Below are positions 25,324 to 33,807 of a stretch of 64,000 nucleotides of DNA, one piece after another (within the stretch, counting starts at the first letter, position 1; each line of letters begins with the position of its first letter). Below the pieces are notes generated by a model, which searched no databases, had not been told where the DNA came from, and saw nothing but the letters and a program-made list of their open reading frames with translations. Where the stretch lies: assembly GCA_023525915.1 (NCBI GenBank), contig CP026657.1, positions 434,001 to 498,000 of the forward strand, written 5' to 3'. The translations under genes were made by a program, and so were the position numbers. The DNA comes from Acetispira formosa (nom. nud.). Lineage in GTDB: Bacteria; Desulfobacterota; Desulfarculia; Adiutricales; Adiutricaceae.

Positions 25324-27147
25324 ATGGAATTAAACGTTATACAAAATGCCAATTCTGCTAAAATTGAACGTGCTGCCGTCAGAGCACTTGAATCTATTGT
25401 TGACTCGCACTCCGAATTATCTGCCCAAATATCAAAAAATGACAGATATCCAATTTGGGATGGTGATATTTTTGTCTATAGCTCACATCTTCACAAAAAC
25501 GATTCAATAAAAGGAAGAATTCCTGTGCAAGTAAAGGGGCGAAAAGTCAAGAATCAACAATTCAGCCAAGAAACCACATTCTACTCGCTATCTATAAACC
25601 ATCTGAAAACATATTGCAACGATGGTGGAGTCATATTTTTCGTCGTTGAAGTTAATGATACTGAAGTAAGTAAAATTTTCTACAAAACATTGCTTCCTGT
25701 TGACATAAAAGACATATTGCAAAAGAGCAAATCATCAAAAAGTATCAAAACACAATTCGATGAATTAATCGACACAAAACACAAAAACTTAAAACTGATT
25801 TGTAATGATTTTTTAATTCATCGCAACCGGCAGTGCAGTTATCAATCTAATATAAATCCAACAGAAATCGAAACAATTAAAGGTGGAAGCCTTTTTCTTC
25901 CAACTACGGATTTACATTATCTTTTACATAATGAAACTTTTATATATTTTGGGCCAGCAGACTTTCCACCATTACTAATTGAAAAGGGTCAGGTCACTTC
26001 TGTCGCTGGTGACTATGAGTGTGATGTGAGTGTCTCAAAGCCATACTTTTCAAAAATGAAAGTTGAAGAGAGCAAAAATGGGCGTAAAATATTTTTTGGC
26101 TCTAAGATCGAATTAGACTTTGGTAATGAAGAACAGAGGCAACAGCAGAACCTTACTGCCCATATGCGCCTCGAAGGCCCGCTTAATGAAGTTATAACAA
26201 CTATAGATTTTTTTATTGATATTCTTGATGAAAAGCAATTTAGCATCAATGATGCGTGCATTTCATTAAACAACTTCACGGGTCAAAAAGATGGGCTGAT
26301 GAATCTTTCCAGAGAACTTAAAACCATCATGAAGTTGTTTGTCACATTACGGCTTCCTATAGATATTGATTTAGAAAAAATCTATGCCCAGAAAAATTTC
26401 CTGTTGGCATTGTCAAATCCAATTTTAGAACGAAAAACATCTGAACAAACAATTCTAAAAAAAACTGATGATGGCACTGTCGTTGCTGGTTCATATTGCG
26501 TTGATATATGTGGATTTCTTTGTTACTTCATTGAAATGGGTAGCGCACAAAACGGCTATATGATATATGATTATTTTTCTTATGATTTCACAGATATATG
26601 TAAGTTTTCGATAGCATTAAAAGAACGACTGGACGGCTCAGAAGATCGGTTAGAAGCGCCATTTTTGGCTTACTCTAAATTCGAATACAAAGACTTAAAG
26701 CGCATTGCTTCTGAACCAAATAATTTTAGTAGGGACGCGGTCATAAAAGCAATCGAAAAATCCCATCCTCAGCTAGAGCTATCAGGGACTTTGATTAATT
26801 TTTTATTGAATATATTAGCCATTTACGATGAAAATCCTAACGAAGATTTTTACATAATTGCAGACGCATTGTCATTAAAATTGATGTGTATTGAAGGATC
26901 AACAATTAATAAACTGAATCGAATGCAAGTAATAAAGCGTAAAAGAAACCTGAATAGCTGCGGAGCAGATGAGTTATCTCATTTGATAGAATCCACTCAA
27001 GCCCCGGACCTATTGTGTGCTATACACATATTGCTTGAAAATAATTATGAAGTACGCAAATACTTGAATACAATGTCTCCAGATATGAAAGAGACGTTTA
27101 CTTCATACCCAATGTATAATTTATGGAATAAAACTATACGCGAGTAA
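25324..27147 (+). CDS. DUF4365 nuclease-like protein
   Basis: A 607-residue protein of AT-rich composition. The N-terminal domain (about 12-150) matches DUF4365, a restriction-nuclease-like fold. DGD lies at 46-48 (IWDGDIFVY) and IPVQVKGR at 66-73, a D-(Q)xK version of the PD-(D/E)xK site. The remaining 450 residues are unassigned and may sense a trigger. No signal peptide or membrane segment is present. It stands alone between the Doc pair and a broken toxin-antitoxin locus in a defence-rich segment, so a DNA-degrading defence role is plausible. That function is inferred. Confidence 0.65.
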   Translation: MELNVIQNANSAKIERAAVRALESIVDSHSELSAQISKNDRYPIWDGDIFVYSSHLHKNDSIKGRIPVQVKGRKVKNQQFSQETTFYSLSINHLKTYCNDGGVIFFVVEVNDTEVSKIFYKTLLPVDIKDILQKSKSSKSIKTQFDELIDTKHKNLKLICNDFLIHRNRQCSYQSNINPTEIETIKGGSLFLPTTDLHYLLHNETFIYFGPADFPPLLIEKGQVTSVAGDYECDVSVSKPYFSKMKVEESKNGRKIFFGSKIELDFGNEEQRQQQNLTAHMRLEGPLNEVITTIDFFIDILDEKQFSINDACISLNNFTGQKDGLMNLSRELKTIMKLFVTLRLPIDIDLEKIYAQKNFLLALSNPILERKTSEQTILKKTDDGTVVAGSYCVDICGFLCYFIEMGSAQNGYMIYDYFSYDFTDICKFSIALKERLDGSEDRLEAPFLAYSKFEYKDLKRIASEPNNFSRDAVIKAIEKSHPQLELSGTLINFLLNILAIYDENPNEDFYIIADALSLKLMCIEGSTINKLNRMQVIKRKRNLNSCGADELSHLIESTQAPDLLCAIHILLENNYEVRKYLNTMSPDMKETFTSYPMYNLWNKTIRE

Positions 27148-27170
27148 GCCCACCAATTGGGCTTATTATA
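27146..27170 (+). terminator. Hairpin after the DUF4365 gene
   Basis: AAGCCCA-CCAAT-TGGGCTT overlaps the stop region of the DUF4365 gene and is followed by an A/T-rich tail with few consecutive T. It is a likely but weak terminator. Confidence 0.45.
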
Positions 27171-27195
27171 AAAGTAGCCGCACAGAGGTTAAATC

Positions 27196-27408
27196 ATGAT
27201 CATTACATTCACTAAATTAAAAACACATATCAGTAAATACCTTGACCTTGTTGATAGAGAAGAAATCATCATTCCCCGCAATGGTAAACGGGTGACCAAT
27301 CTGGTTGATACCAGTGATAAATTTGATCCGGTTAAAGCTTTAAAAGGTATTTTACCAGTTGACGCATCGTTGAAAAATGCTAAAGAGGAGTGGTTAGCCA
27401 GAAAATAA
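27196..27408 (+). CDS. Orphan Phd/YefM-type antitoxin
   Basis: A 70-residue Phd/YefM-fold antitoxin (YLDLVDREEIII, RNGKRVTNLVD). It is about 73% identical (51 of 70 by eye) to the antitoxin at 43468, which is followed by a PIN toxin. Here the expected toxin start is recognisable only as ATGGTATCGTTGATATTAA right after the stop, and an IS630-family element is inserted within those bases. The antitoxin is therefore orphaned. It could still bind DNA or cross-neutralise the toxin of the paralogous pair. Confidence 0.8.
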   Translation: MIITFTKLKTHISKYLDLVDREEIIIPRNGKRVTNLVDTSDKFDPVKALKGILPVDASLKNAKEEWLARK

Positions 27409-27426
27409 ATGGTATCGTTGATATTA

Positions 27427-28545
27427 ACCCGGCAATTGAATATATCAGTTATGCTGTATAACTGATCTTTGGATGTTTGAAGTACTTGCGGACCGATTTG
27501 GCTTTTTCTGAAGCATCCGCATATGGCTGATGGTCTTCTTTGAGAGTTGCTCTTTGTTCCGGGCCGGTGTCCCACTGTGAACGCCGCACTTCAGGTTACA
27601 GTTGAGATATTCATCCGGATTCAGTTCTGGAGAATACGAGGGCAGGTGGAACACCTCTATTTCCTTGTTCCGCTCCGGTTTCGACAGCCAGGTTTTGACC
27701 ACTTTGGCGTGGTGCACCTTCAGGTTGTCAAGAATCAGAAACACTTTACGCCCGCCAGCCCTTTTGATCAGTCTTTTCATGAAATCAATCAAGAGAGCGG
27801 CGTTGAAAGTTCCCTCAAACAAGCGAAAACGAACCAGCCCCTGATTAGTCACCGCTGAGATCATATTGATGGATTCCCGCCGGGCATTGAGGCTGATCAC
27901 CGGGGTTTGCCCTTTTGGGGCATAACCGCGACCATGCTGGCAATCGGTCCGCAAGCCGGTTTCGTCTCCCCAATAAATTTCCCCACCTTCACTTTTGGCC
28001 TGATCTCGGATGATAGGATATGCTGTCGCCAACCACTGCTGAACAGCTTCGGGCCTTTGCTCATAAGCGCGCTTCAATGGCTTTTGAGGCGTAAAGCCCC
28101 AGCGCTTCAAATACTCTCCGACACTGCGAATAGGCATTTTGAAGCCGCATCGCAACTCTATCAGCTCCGCCACAGCTTGTCTGGTCCAAAGCGCGAAGTC
28201 CAGCTTCAATTGTTCTGGGACTTTGTCAATCAATAGTTTACGGATTTGAGCTTCCTGATCCGCGCTGAGTTGCCGACACTCGCCTAAACGACGGCCACGG
28301 CGAAGGGGCTTGTAAAACGCAACTCCCTTCTCCGCGTAGCACTTCAGCCAGCGCCCTACTGTATCGGCATGAGCGCCGACTGTCTCTCCTATGGCAGACC
28401 GGGTCAGCCGTCGCTTATTTAAGGCTATGGCTTGCCGCCGTTTCTCTTCCAGAACATCCGATGATACTTTACGAGAATCTCTCTTTTCCATGTCCGCATT
28501 ATACCAGAGGAAAACAATATTGTTCAGACTATTTAATTGCCGGGT
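27427..28545 (-). mobile_element. Complete IS630-family insertion sequence
   Basis: Near-perfect terminal inverted repeats (ACCCGGCAATTGAATA at the left, ACCCGGCAATTAAATA read inward from the right; 15 of 16 match) flank one transposase gene. A TA dinucleotide borders each end (27425-27426 and 28546-28547), the target duplication of this family. The element is about 1.1 kb and looks intact. It has landed in the toxin gene behind the Phd antitoxin at 27196. Confidence 0.9.
27445..28491 (-). CDS. IS630-family transposase
   Basis: A 348-residue DDE transposase. N-terminal helix-turn-helix units (RSAIGETVGAHADTVGRWL) precede the catalytic core. The core has WGDETGL (first Asp), LILDNLKVHHA (second Asp) and PSYSPELNPDEYL (the region with the third acidic residue), all diagnostic of IS630. 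No frameshift is present, so the element may still be mobile. It fills the insertion sequence almost from end to end. Confidence 0.95.
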   Translation of the reverse strand: MEKRDSRKVSSDVLEEKRRQAIALNKRRLTRSAIGETVGAHADTVGRWLKCYAEKGVAFYKPLRRGRRLGECRQLSADQEAQIRKLLIDKVPEQLKLDFALWTRQAVAELIELRCGFKMPIRSVGEYLKRWGFTPQKPLKRAYEQRPEAVQQWLATAYPIIRDQAKSEGGEIYWGDETGLRTDCQHGRGYAPKGQTPVISLNARRESINMISAVTNQGLVRFRLFEGTFNAALLIDFMKRLIKRAGGRKVFLILDNLKVHHAKVVKTWLSKPERNKEIEVFHLPSYSPELNPDEYLNCNLKCGVHSGTPARNKEQLSKKTISHMRMLQKKPNRSASTSNIQRSVIQHN

Positions 28546-28599
28546 TAATAATAAATAGAATCAAGCATATTATTCTTGATGCGGCAAAGCCGACAAAAT

Positions 28600-28870
28600 A
28601 AAAGACCTACCATGCGCACGGGCGAGGCAATTTTTTCGGCTTTCGCAGGGCAAATTCGATTTCAGCGCGGGGATAGACCTTCAGGTCATCCCCGTGCTGG
28701 AAGCGGATTTACGCGAAGTATGGCGGAAAAAGCGTCCGCCCTCCCAAGCCACATTTAGATGCGTAAGCCCTGCAAGTGGGCGGAGAACCTCATTTCGCGT
28801 TTGGCCGGAGGCGGACGGCTCTGGCCCGAACTTGCCGGATATCATTCCGCCAGTTGGCGATAAAGGTTTT
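28600..28870. other. GC-rich, hairpin-dense intergenic segment
   Basis: The 390 bases between the IS630 element and the LuxR-type gene hold no supported ORF. A long hairpin is evident: sequence from about 28664 (TTTCAGCGCGGGGAT) pairs with about 28692-28706 (ATCCCCGTGCTGGAA) around a small AGACCT/AGGT stem. Further paired blocks, GCGTCCGCC and GGCGGACG, lie near 28730 and 28820. It could be a structured RNA leader, a palindromic repeat or a relic; no known RNA family was recognised. Confidence 0.4.
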
Positions 28871-28905
28871 ACTTGACGAATTCGTAAAAAAATGTATCAA
28901 TTGAA

Positions 28906-28940
28906 ATTGAGACTCAATAATTTTAAACCTCAATTTTGAG
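28906..28940 (+). promoter_or_regulatory. Paired dyads (Fur-like) upstream of the haem-locus regulator
   Basis: ATTGAG-A-CTCAAT (28906-28918) is a perfect dyad, and CTCAA-TT-TTGAG (28929-28940) is a second one just before the regulator start. They resemble iron-regulator (Fur-type) operators only loosely. A related half-site pair occurs at 30319, before exbB, suggesting a shared regulator for this locus. Confidence 0.4.
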
Positions 28941-28953
28941 TGATGTGTGGCAG

Positions 28954-30207
28954 ATGAAAACGGCTGAGACTAGTCAACGAATATATGATGCGGTACTGAA
29001 CTATCCTCTGGTTATCCTGACGGCCCCGGTTGGCTTTGGCAAAACTTTCGTCGCCAGGCGGATCGCGGCCAGAATCAACCACCGCCCGCCCGGGACGGCC
29101 TCTTCCGATTCAACCCCTGAAAAAGCCCGCGCTTATTACATGTCGGCCAGCCACGGTGAAAGCGGGCTGGATTATCTGTGGGCCAGGCACCTTTCAGTGC
29201 CGGAAGCGGTCAAGTCTCCACTCAGCGCGATCCTGGAAAAGTATCCCGACCCTTTCAGCCTCCAATACCGTTCCATGGCCTTGGATTACCTGAAGCGGCT
29301 GGCCGATTCCCACCCGATGGTCATCATCATTGATGACTTCCACTGCTTGGAAAGCGCGCGTTTATCCTCTTTTTTCAGCCGAATTATAAAGGCCGGTATT
29401 TCCGGCCTCTCATTTCTGCTCATATCAAGAAGCCGCCCGGCCCTGCCGCTGGAGGAAATGCGCATCAAAAACCAATGCCGCGTCTTCGGCCCGGACAGCC
29501 TGACCCTGGGTTTTGAGGCGGCCACTGAGTTTTTCAAAGCCAGAAATATCGATGATCAGGAATTCATCCGCCGCAGCTGGGCCAGAAACGAAGGCTGGCC
29601 CGCCGCCCTTCTTTTGGATGCGGAGGAATATGGCCGAAGCGGGCACCTCTGTTCAGATACCGATCTGTTCCACCTGTTTGAAGAATCCGTGTTTCCCTTC
29701 CACACCGCTGAGGAGAGAACCTTTCTTCTGGAAATTTCCAGCCTGGATAAGTTTACCGAGCGGCAGGCCCTGAATCTTTGCCTGTCGCTGGATTTAAACC
29801 CTCTGCTATTGTATTCAATGGCTGATTATTCATTTATTCAATTCAATAAAAACACCGGGATGTATCGAATGCACCCTGTCTGCCGCGATTACTGCCAGCT
29901 TAAATTATATGAGCGTTCCTACAGCTCTCCTGTTTCCGTCCGGCTTCCGGCCCCGGAGGCGGCTGGCGGCCCTGGGCCCAATATTCCCGAGGCCCTTATG
30001 CAAGAAACGTGTCCCTCTCTGACCCTGCGGGAAAAGAAAATGATGGAGCAGGTGGTGGCTGGCAAGAACAACCGGCAGATTGCCGAACAGCTTTCGGTTC
30101 AGAGAATAACTGTGGCCAAGGCCCTGAGCGGTGTTTACCGGAAATTCGGGGTCAGTAACCGGGCGCAGGCCATTAGCGCCTTTCTTCATTATATCAACTC
30201 TTTATAA
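28954..30207 (+). CDS. LuxR-family regulator with MalT-like ATPase domain
   Basis: A 417-residue regulator. The N-terminal STAND-type P-loop domain has LTAPVGFGKTF (Walker A, about residues 21-31) and VIIIDDFHCL (Walker B). The C-terminal LuxR helix-turn-helix reads LTLREKKMMEQVVAGKNNRQIAEQLSV in parts (LTLREKKMMEQV, NNRQIAEQLSV) and IYRKFGVSNRAQA-like (VYRKFGVSNRAQA). It is about half the length of MalT and lacks the long TPR-like sensor region. A TTG at 28936 is an alternative start, but it lies inside a palindrome. Placed directly before exbB-exbD-tonB-hutW, it likely regulates the haem locus, perhaps by sensing a small ligand. Confidence 0.8.
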   Translation: MKTAETSQRIYDAVLNYPLVILTAPVGFGKTFVARRIAARINHRPPGTASSDSTPEKARAYYMSASHGESGLDYLWARHLSVPEAVKSPLSAILEKYPDPFSLQYRSMALDYLKRLADSHPMVIIIDDFHCLESARLSSFFSRIIKAGISGLSFLLISRSRPALPLEEMRIKNQCRVFGPDSLTLGFEAATEFFKARNIDDQEFIRRSWARNEGWPAALLLDAEEYGRSGHLCSDTDLFHLFEESVFPFHTAEERTFLLEISSLDKFTERQALNLCLSLDLNPLLLYSMADYSFIQFNKNTGMYRMHPVCRDYCQLKLYERSYSSPVSVRLPAPEAAGGPGPNIPEALMQETCPSLTLREKKMMEQVVAGKNNRQIAEQLSVQRITVAKALSGVYRKFGVSNRAQAISAFLHYINSL

Positions 30208-30318
30208 TTCGCTGGATCATCTCGCCCATGAAAAATTCCATCGCCCGCTGAAATCCGGCCTCAGATATACAGGTGTATACTTGCGGGATTTTATTGGAAG
30301 TAGTATTTTTTAATTGCT

Positions 30319-30340
30319 ATTGAGACACTATATCAATAAT
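30319..30340 (+). promoter_or_regulatory. Candidate operator upstream of exbB
   Basis: ATTGAGAC followed eight bases later by CAATAAT echoes the dyad at 28906 (ATTGAGACTCAATAAT) with extra spacing. It lies in the AT-rich leader about 65 bases before exbB. Confidence 0.3.
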
Positions 30341-30401
30341 ATAATTATCCGATACAAACCCTGGCGGCCGGTTTGCGCCAGGCTGCTTAAATTGGAAGGA
30401 T

Positions 30402-31091
30402 ATGGAAATGCTGGATATGAACGGGGCCTCCCGCCTTTATATGATGATCGGCCCGGCCGGAGTGGTCCTGATTGTGCTGGCTGTGGTGGCCATGTTTCTG
30501 GCTTTGAAGAATTTTATATTCCTGGCGCTGGTCGGCCGCGATTTTCGCCAGGCCGCCCGGTCTCTGGCCGCCACCCCGGAAAACCGGGACGGCATTCTGA
30601 TGCGTTTTGCCAAAAATCCCATCATCGCCATTATTGACGGCGTCATCAAAACCCACGGCCGCCACTCCGATGACCTCAAAGCCGAGGTGGCCTATCTGTT
30701 CCACCGCTATTTCGCCCGGGCCCAGCGCGACATAACTTTTCTGCGTGTCATCGCCGTCATCTCGCCGCTCTTAGGCCTCCTGGGGACCCTCCTGGGCCTT
30801 CTGGGCGTTTTCCAGGCCCTGTCGCACACCACGGCCGTTTCCACCAGCACGGTGCTGGCCGCTGGCATCTGGGAAGCTATCATCACCACAATCATGGGCC
30901 TGACCCTGGCCATCCCCACCCTGATCGCCTATTACATCTTGAGCCTGAAGCTGCGGTCTTTCCATCTGGTTTCCATAGAATACGGCTACCGCTTCCTGGA
31001 GTGCCGTCCCAGGCCTTGTCGCGATCACCAGTCGTCCCAAGCGGCCCGAAGCGAAGACATGAGCGCGGACAAGGCCATGGTGGCGGCATGA
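30402..31091 (+). CDS. exbB: ExbB/TolQ/MotA-family proton channel protein
   Basis: A 229-residue inner-membrane protein. Membrane segments are at about residues 15-40, 120-145 and 150-175. The conserved MotA/TolQ/ExbB region includes FLRVIAVISPLLGLLGTLLG (given in part: ISPLLGLLGTLLGLLG) and WEAIITTIMGLTLAIPTLI (WEAIITTIMGL). With ExbD it turns proton motive force into movement of TonB. An AAGGAT site precedes the ATG. The stop overlaps the exbD start (ATGA). The operon order exbB-exbD-tonB-hutW-receptor points to haem uptake. Confidence 0.9.
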   Translation: MEMLDMNGASRLYMMIGPAGVVLIVLAVVAMFLALKNFIFLALVGRDFRQAARSLAATPENRDGILMRFAKNPIIAIIDGVIKTHGRHSDDLKAEVAYLFHRYFARAQRDITFLRVIAVISPLLGLLGTLLGLLGVFQALSHTTAVSTSTVLAAGIWEAIITTIMGLTLAIPTLIAYYILSLKLRSFHLVSIEYGYRFLECRPRPCRDHQSSQAARSEDMSADKAMVAA

Positions 31092-31501
31092 AGCTTGATC
31101 TGCAATTAAACGATCTAGATGAAGATAGTCTGGACATGACGCCCCTGATTGACGTGTTGTTTCTGCTCCTGACCTTCTTCATCCTGGCGGCCACCTTCGT
31201 GGCCCCATCCATGGAAGTTGAACTGGCTAAGGCCGACAATCTGGCGGCCACCCGCAACGAGGAGGTCAGCCTAATCTTCAGCATCGACGCGGAGGGCCTG
31301 ATATATCATGAAAAGAATCAGATCACCCCGGAGGAACTGAAAGCGGTTTTAGGCGGGCACGGTCCGGATGTGCCGATTGTTTTCAATGTCGACCAAGGCG
31401 CGCCCTTTGAGTCCTTCATGACGGTTCTGGATGAAGCCAGAAGCCAGGACAAGCATAAATTCCTGATTAGCGGGCAGCCTAAAAGCGAGCAGCCGGGCTG
31501 A
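31088..31501 (+). CDS. exbD: ExbD/TolR-family protein
   Basis: A 137-residue single-pass protein. The short cytoplasmic part ends at DMTPLIDVLFLLLTFFILAA, with the conserved Asp in PLIDVLFLLL needed for proton coupling. A periplasmic domain of about 95 residues follows. It overlaps exbB by four bases. A longer open frame upstream lies inside exbB and is not real. Partner of ExbB in energising TonB. Confidence 0.92.
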   Translation: MKLDLQLNDLDEDSLDMTPLIDVLFLLLTFFILAATFVAPSMEVELAKADNLAATRNEEVSLIFSIDAEGLIYHEKNQITPEELKAVLGGHGPDVPIVFNVDQGAPFESFMTVLDEARSQDKHKFLISGQPKSEQPG

Positions 31502-31506
31502 ATACG

Positions 31507-32211
31507 ATGAACAGTTTCGCTGCCAGGGCCGATAATTTTGCCCCCGCCAGGGATCGCCGGCGTGACGCTTCGCGCTGGGGGGCGGCTTTGAGTTTCGCCT
31601 TTTATCTGGGGCTGGGCCTGTATCTGTGCTGCAACCCCAAGATATTCGCGGCCCATGTGGGGCCGACCGAGCCGGAGCCGATTTTAATCGAGATGGTCAG
31701 CTTTGCCGAGCCGGAATCAAAGGCCGCGCCCATCCCGGAAGAGCTTCCAGAACCTGAGCCGCCGCCGGCAACTGAACCAGCGCCGGAGCCGGACCCAATC
31801 CCGGTTCCAGCCCCTCAGCCCAAGCCGAAGCCTAAAAAGGAGACGAGGCCCAAGCCCACCCAGGCCCCGGAGCGGAAAGAGGCCCCGGCCAAATCCGCTC
31901 CCGCCCCGGCTCCGGCCGCGCCCAGCCGCGAGGCGCAGGACAAGTTTGCGTCAGACTTTGTCAAAGCTGTGGAAAAAAACAAATTCTACCCCAAAGAAGC
32001 CAGAAAGGCCGGATTGACCGGCACGGTTAAGGTAAAGGTGACGTTCGACGGCCAGGGCTTCATCAGGAGCGCTTCGCTGCTGCCGGGAAGTTACCCGGCC
32101 GAATTGGGTGAAGCTGCTATGGCGACCATAGAGAAAGTAAAAAAACGCTGGGCGCCTAAGAATGGCGGTCCATCGTCGCTGACGGTGCCCATAGGATTCA
32201 GGCTGCGTTAA
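31507..32211 (+). CDS. tonB: TonB energy-transducing protein
   Basis: A 234-residue protein. One N-terminal membrane anchor (WGAALSFAFYLGLGLYLCC) is followed by a long Pro/Glu/Lys-rich spacer (about 60-145) that spans the periplasm. The C-terminal domain (about 150-234) is of TonB type: KFYPKEARKAGLTGTVKVKV in part (FYPKEARKAGLTG) and a final PIGFRLR strand. It contacts the TonB box of the receptor encoded two genes downstream. It is only five bases after exbD. Confidence 0.93.
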   Translation: MNSFAARADNFAPARDRRRDASRWGAALSFAFYLGLGLYLCCNPKIFAAHVGPTEPEPILIEMVSFAEPESKAAPIPEELPEPEPPPATEPAPEPDPIPVPAPQPKPKPKKETRPKPTQAPERKEAPAKSAPAPAPAAPSREAQDKFASDFVKAVEKNKFYPKEARKAGLTGTVKVKVTFDGQGFIRSASLLPGSYPAELGEAAMATIEKVKKRWAPKNGGPSSLTVPIGFRLR

Positions 32212-32419
32212 ACGCCGCCGATTAACTTGCTGAAACATGCATTTTTAAAAAGGCGGCCAATGGCTTTGGTCGCAAGGAATTGTTTTACCTTAATTTAGGG
32301 AAAAGTTCGGAACAAACAGGGTTTGGGAAAATCCGGCCGGAAGCGGCGCGTCAATTTGGTGCGGCCCCTCCGGCCAGACGGATGATCTTTGCCCAAAATT
32401 TGAAAATGATTGGTGTCCC

Positions 32420-33805
32420 ATGACAACAGCTCAACCGTTAAGACCCAGCCACGGCAGTATGCGGGCGCATCCGCCCGCCTCAGGAAATGGCTCTGTAAAT
32501 TCTTATATGGCCAAAGAATCAGGCGACCCGCTGGGCCAGGCCTTTGACCGCAAGTTCACCATTCACGCCGGAGTTATGGCTGAATCCATTGCTCCGGAGG
32601 CTGTTGATGAAGCCTACCGCGGCCTTTTAAACGGCCCCGGCGGCCCGATGGCTCTCTATATCCACATTCCCTTCTGCCACAACCATTGCCTTTACTGCGG
32701 TTTCTGCGGCAGGCCGCCCCAGGAGGATCTCTGTTCCAGTTATGCCCTAGCCCTTTCGGCTGAAGCGGCCTGGCTGGGCTCGCACTCGGCCGCCAAGAAT
32801 CCAGTGCGGACCATCTATCTCGGCGGCGGAACGCCCACGGTCCTGTCACCGAAGGATCTTATGCGTCTGATGGATTCGCTTCACCGCCATTTCAACCTGG
32901 CCAATGATTGCGAAATAACCCTTGAAGGCCGCCTTCATGATTTCACCCCCGAAAGGGCCCAAGGATTCCTGGCGGCCGGATTCAATCGCTTTTCCATCGG
33001 CGTTCAGAGCTTCAACACCGAAATCCGCCAGCGCCTGGGCCGTCTCAGCGACCGGGCCGTGGTCATAAAACTCTTGGAGAACTTGGTCGCCACCCAAATG
33101 GCCGATGTCATCATCGATCTTATTTATGGCCTGCCCGGACAGTCGGTCGATGATTTCGTTGAGGACCTCCGCACCGCCGAAAGCGTGGGCGTGGACGGGC
33201 TGGACACCTATCAGTTAAACGTCTTTCCGGGCAGCCGCCTCAGCCGGGCCGTGGAGGAAGGCCGGATGCCGGCCTTGGCTCCCCTGAGCGGCCAGGGCCG
33301 GTATTACCGCCGAGCCAGCGAATATCTTTTGGGCCGCAAGTGGCGTCAGCTCAGCCTCAGCCACTTTGCTCGCACCCATCGCGAGCGCAACATCTACAAC
33401 CCCTGGGCCAAACGCAAGGCCAACTGCCTGGCTCTGGGGGCCGGGGCGGGCGGCTTTTATTCCGGCTGGTCGTTCTACCGCGCGCCCAAGCTGGAAAAAT
33501 ACCTGGAAAACGCGACCAGGGGCTATTTCAGCCCCGACGCCCTCAGCGGCCCCCTGTGGAGCAATGAAATAAGCGCCTTCATTGTTGAGCAGATGGAGCA
33601 GGGCTTTCTCAATTACCGGCGGCTGGTGGACCAATTCAATGTCAACCCCGAACCGCTGAAAGCGCTTTTGAAGAACTGGCATGAAAACGATCTGGTCGGC
33701 TTTGACGAGGAATGGCTGACCATGACTTTGAACGGCCGTTTTTGGGGCGTGAACCTCACCCAGGCTGTCATCGATACGGCCGTTAATAATATCAAGGAGA
33801 ATTGA
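32420..33805 (+). CDS. hutW: ChuW/HutW-type anaerobic haem-degrading radical SAM methyltransferase
   Basis: A 461-residue radical SAM enzyme resembling HemW but of the ChuW/HutW group, which opens haem without oxygen to release iron and a linear tetrapyrrole. The iron-sulfur motif is CHNHCLYC (C86, C90, C93) with an extra Cys at 96. GGGTPT (SAM site), RFSIGVQSFN and DLIYGLPGQ follow in the usual order. The length matches the group. Position between tonB and a TonB-dependent receptor, with a flavodoxin downstream as possible electron donor, supports the role over plain HemW. Substrate is inferred from family and context. The 208 bases before it hold no gene. Confidence 0.87.
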   Translation: MTTAQPLRPSHGSMRAHPPASGNGSVNSYMAKESGDPLGQAFDRKFTIHAGVMAESIAPEAVDEAYRGLLNGPGGPMALYIHIPFCHNHCLYCGFCGRPPQEDLCSSYALALSAEAAWLGSHSAAKNPVRTIYLGGGTPTVLSPKDLMRLMDSLHRHFNLANDCEITLEGRLHDFTPERAQGFLAAGFNRFSIGVQSFNTEIRQRLGRLSDRAVVIKLLENLVATQMADVIIDLIYGLPGQSVDDFVEDLRTAESVGVDGLDTYQLNVFPGSRLSRAVEEGRMPALAPLSGQGRYYRRASEYLLGRKWRQLSLSHFARTHRERNIYNPWAKRKANCLALGAGAGGFYSGWSFYRAPKLEKYLENATRGYFSPDALSGPLWSNEISAFIVEQMEQGFLNYRRLVDQFNVNPEPLKALLKNWHENDLVGFDEEWLTMTLNGRFWGVNLTQAVIDTAVNNIKEN

Positions 33806-33807
33806 AG

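Noticed and set aside
28547..28610. Remainder of the PIN toxin beyond the IS630 element
   Set aside because: A weak similarity (IILDA) to the toxin's start is too short to support a gene fragment.
28576..28876. Short GC-rich ORFs before the LuxR gene
   Set aside because: They overlap strong hairpins, lack ribosome sites and show no family features.
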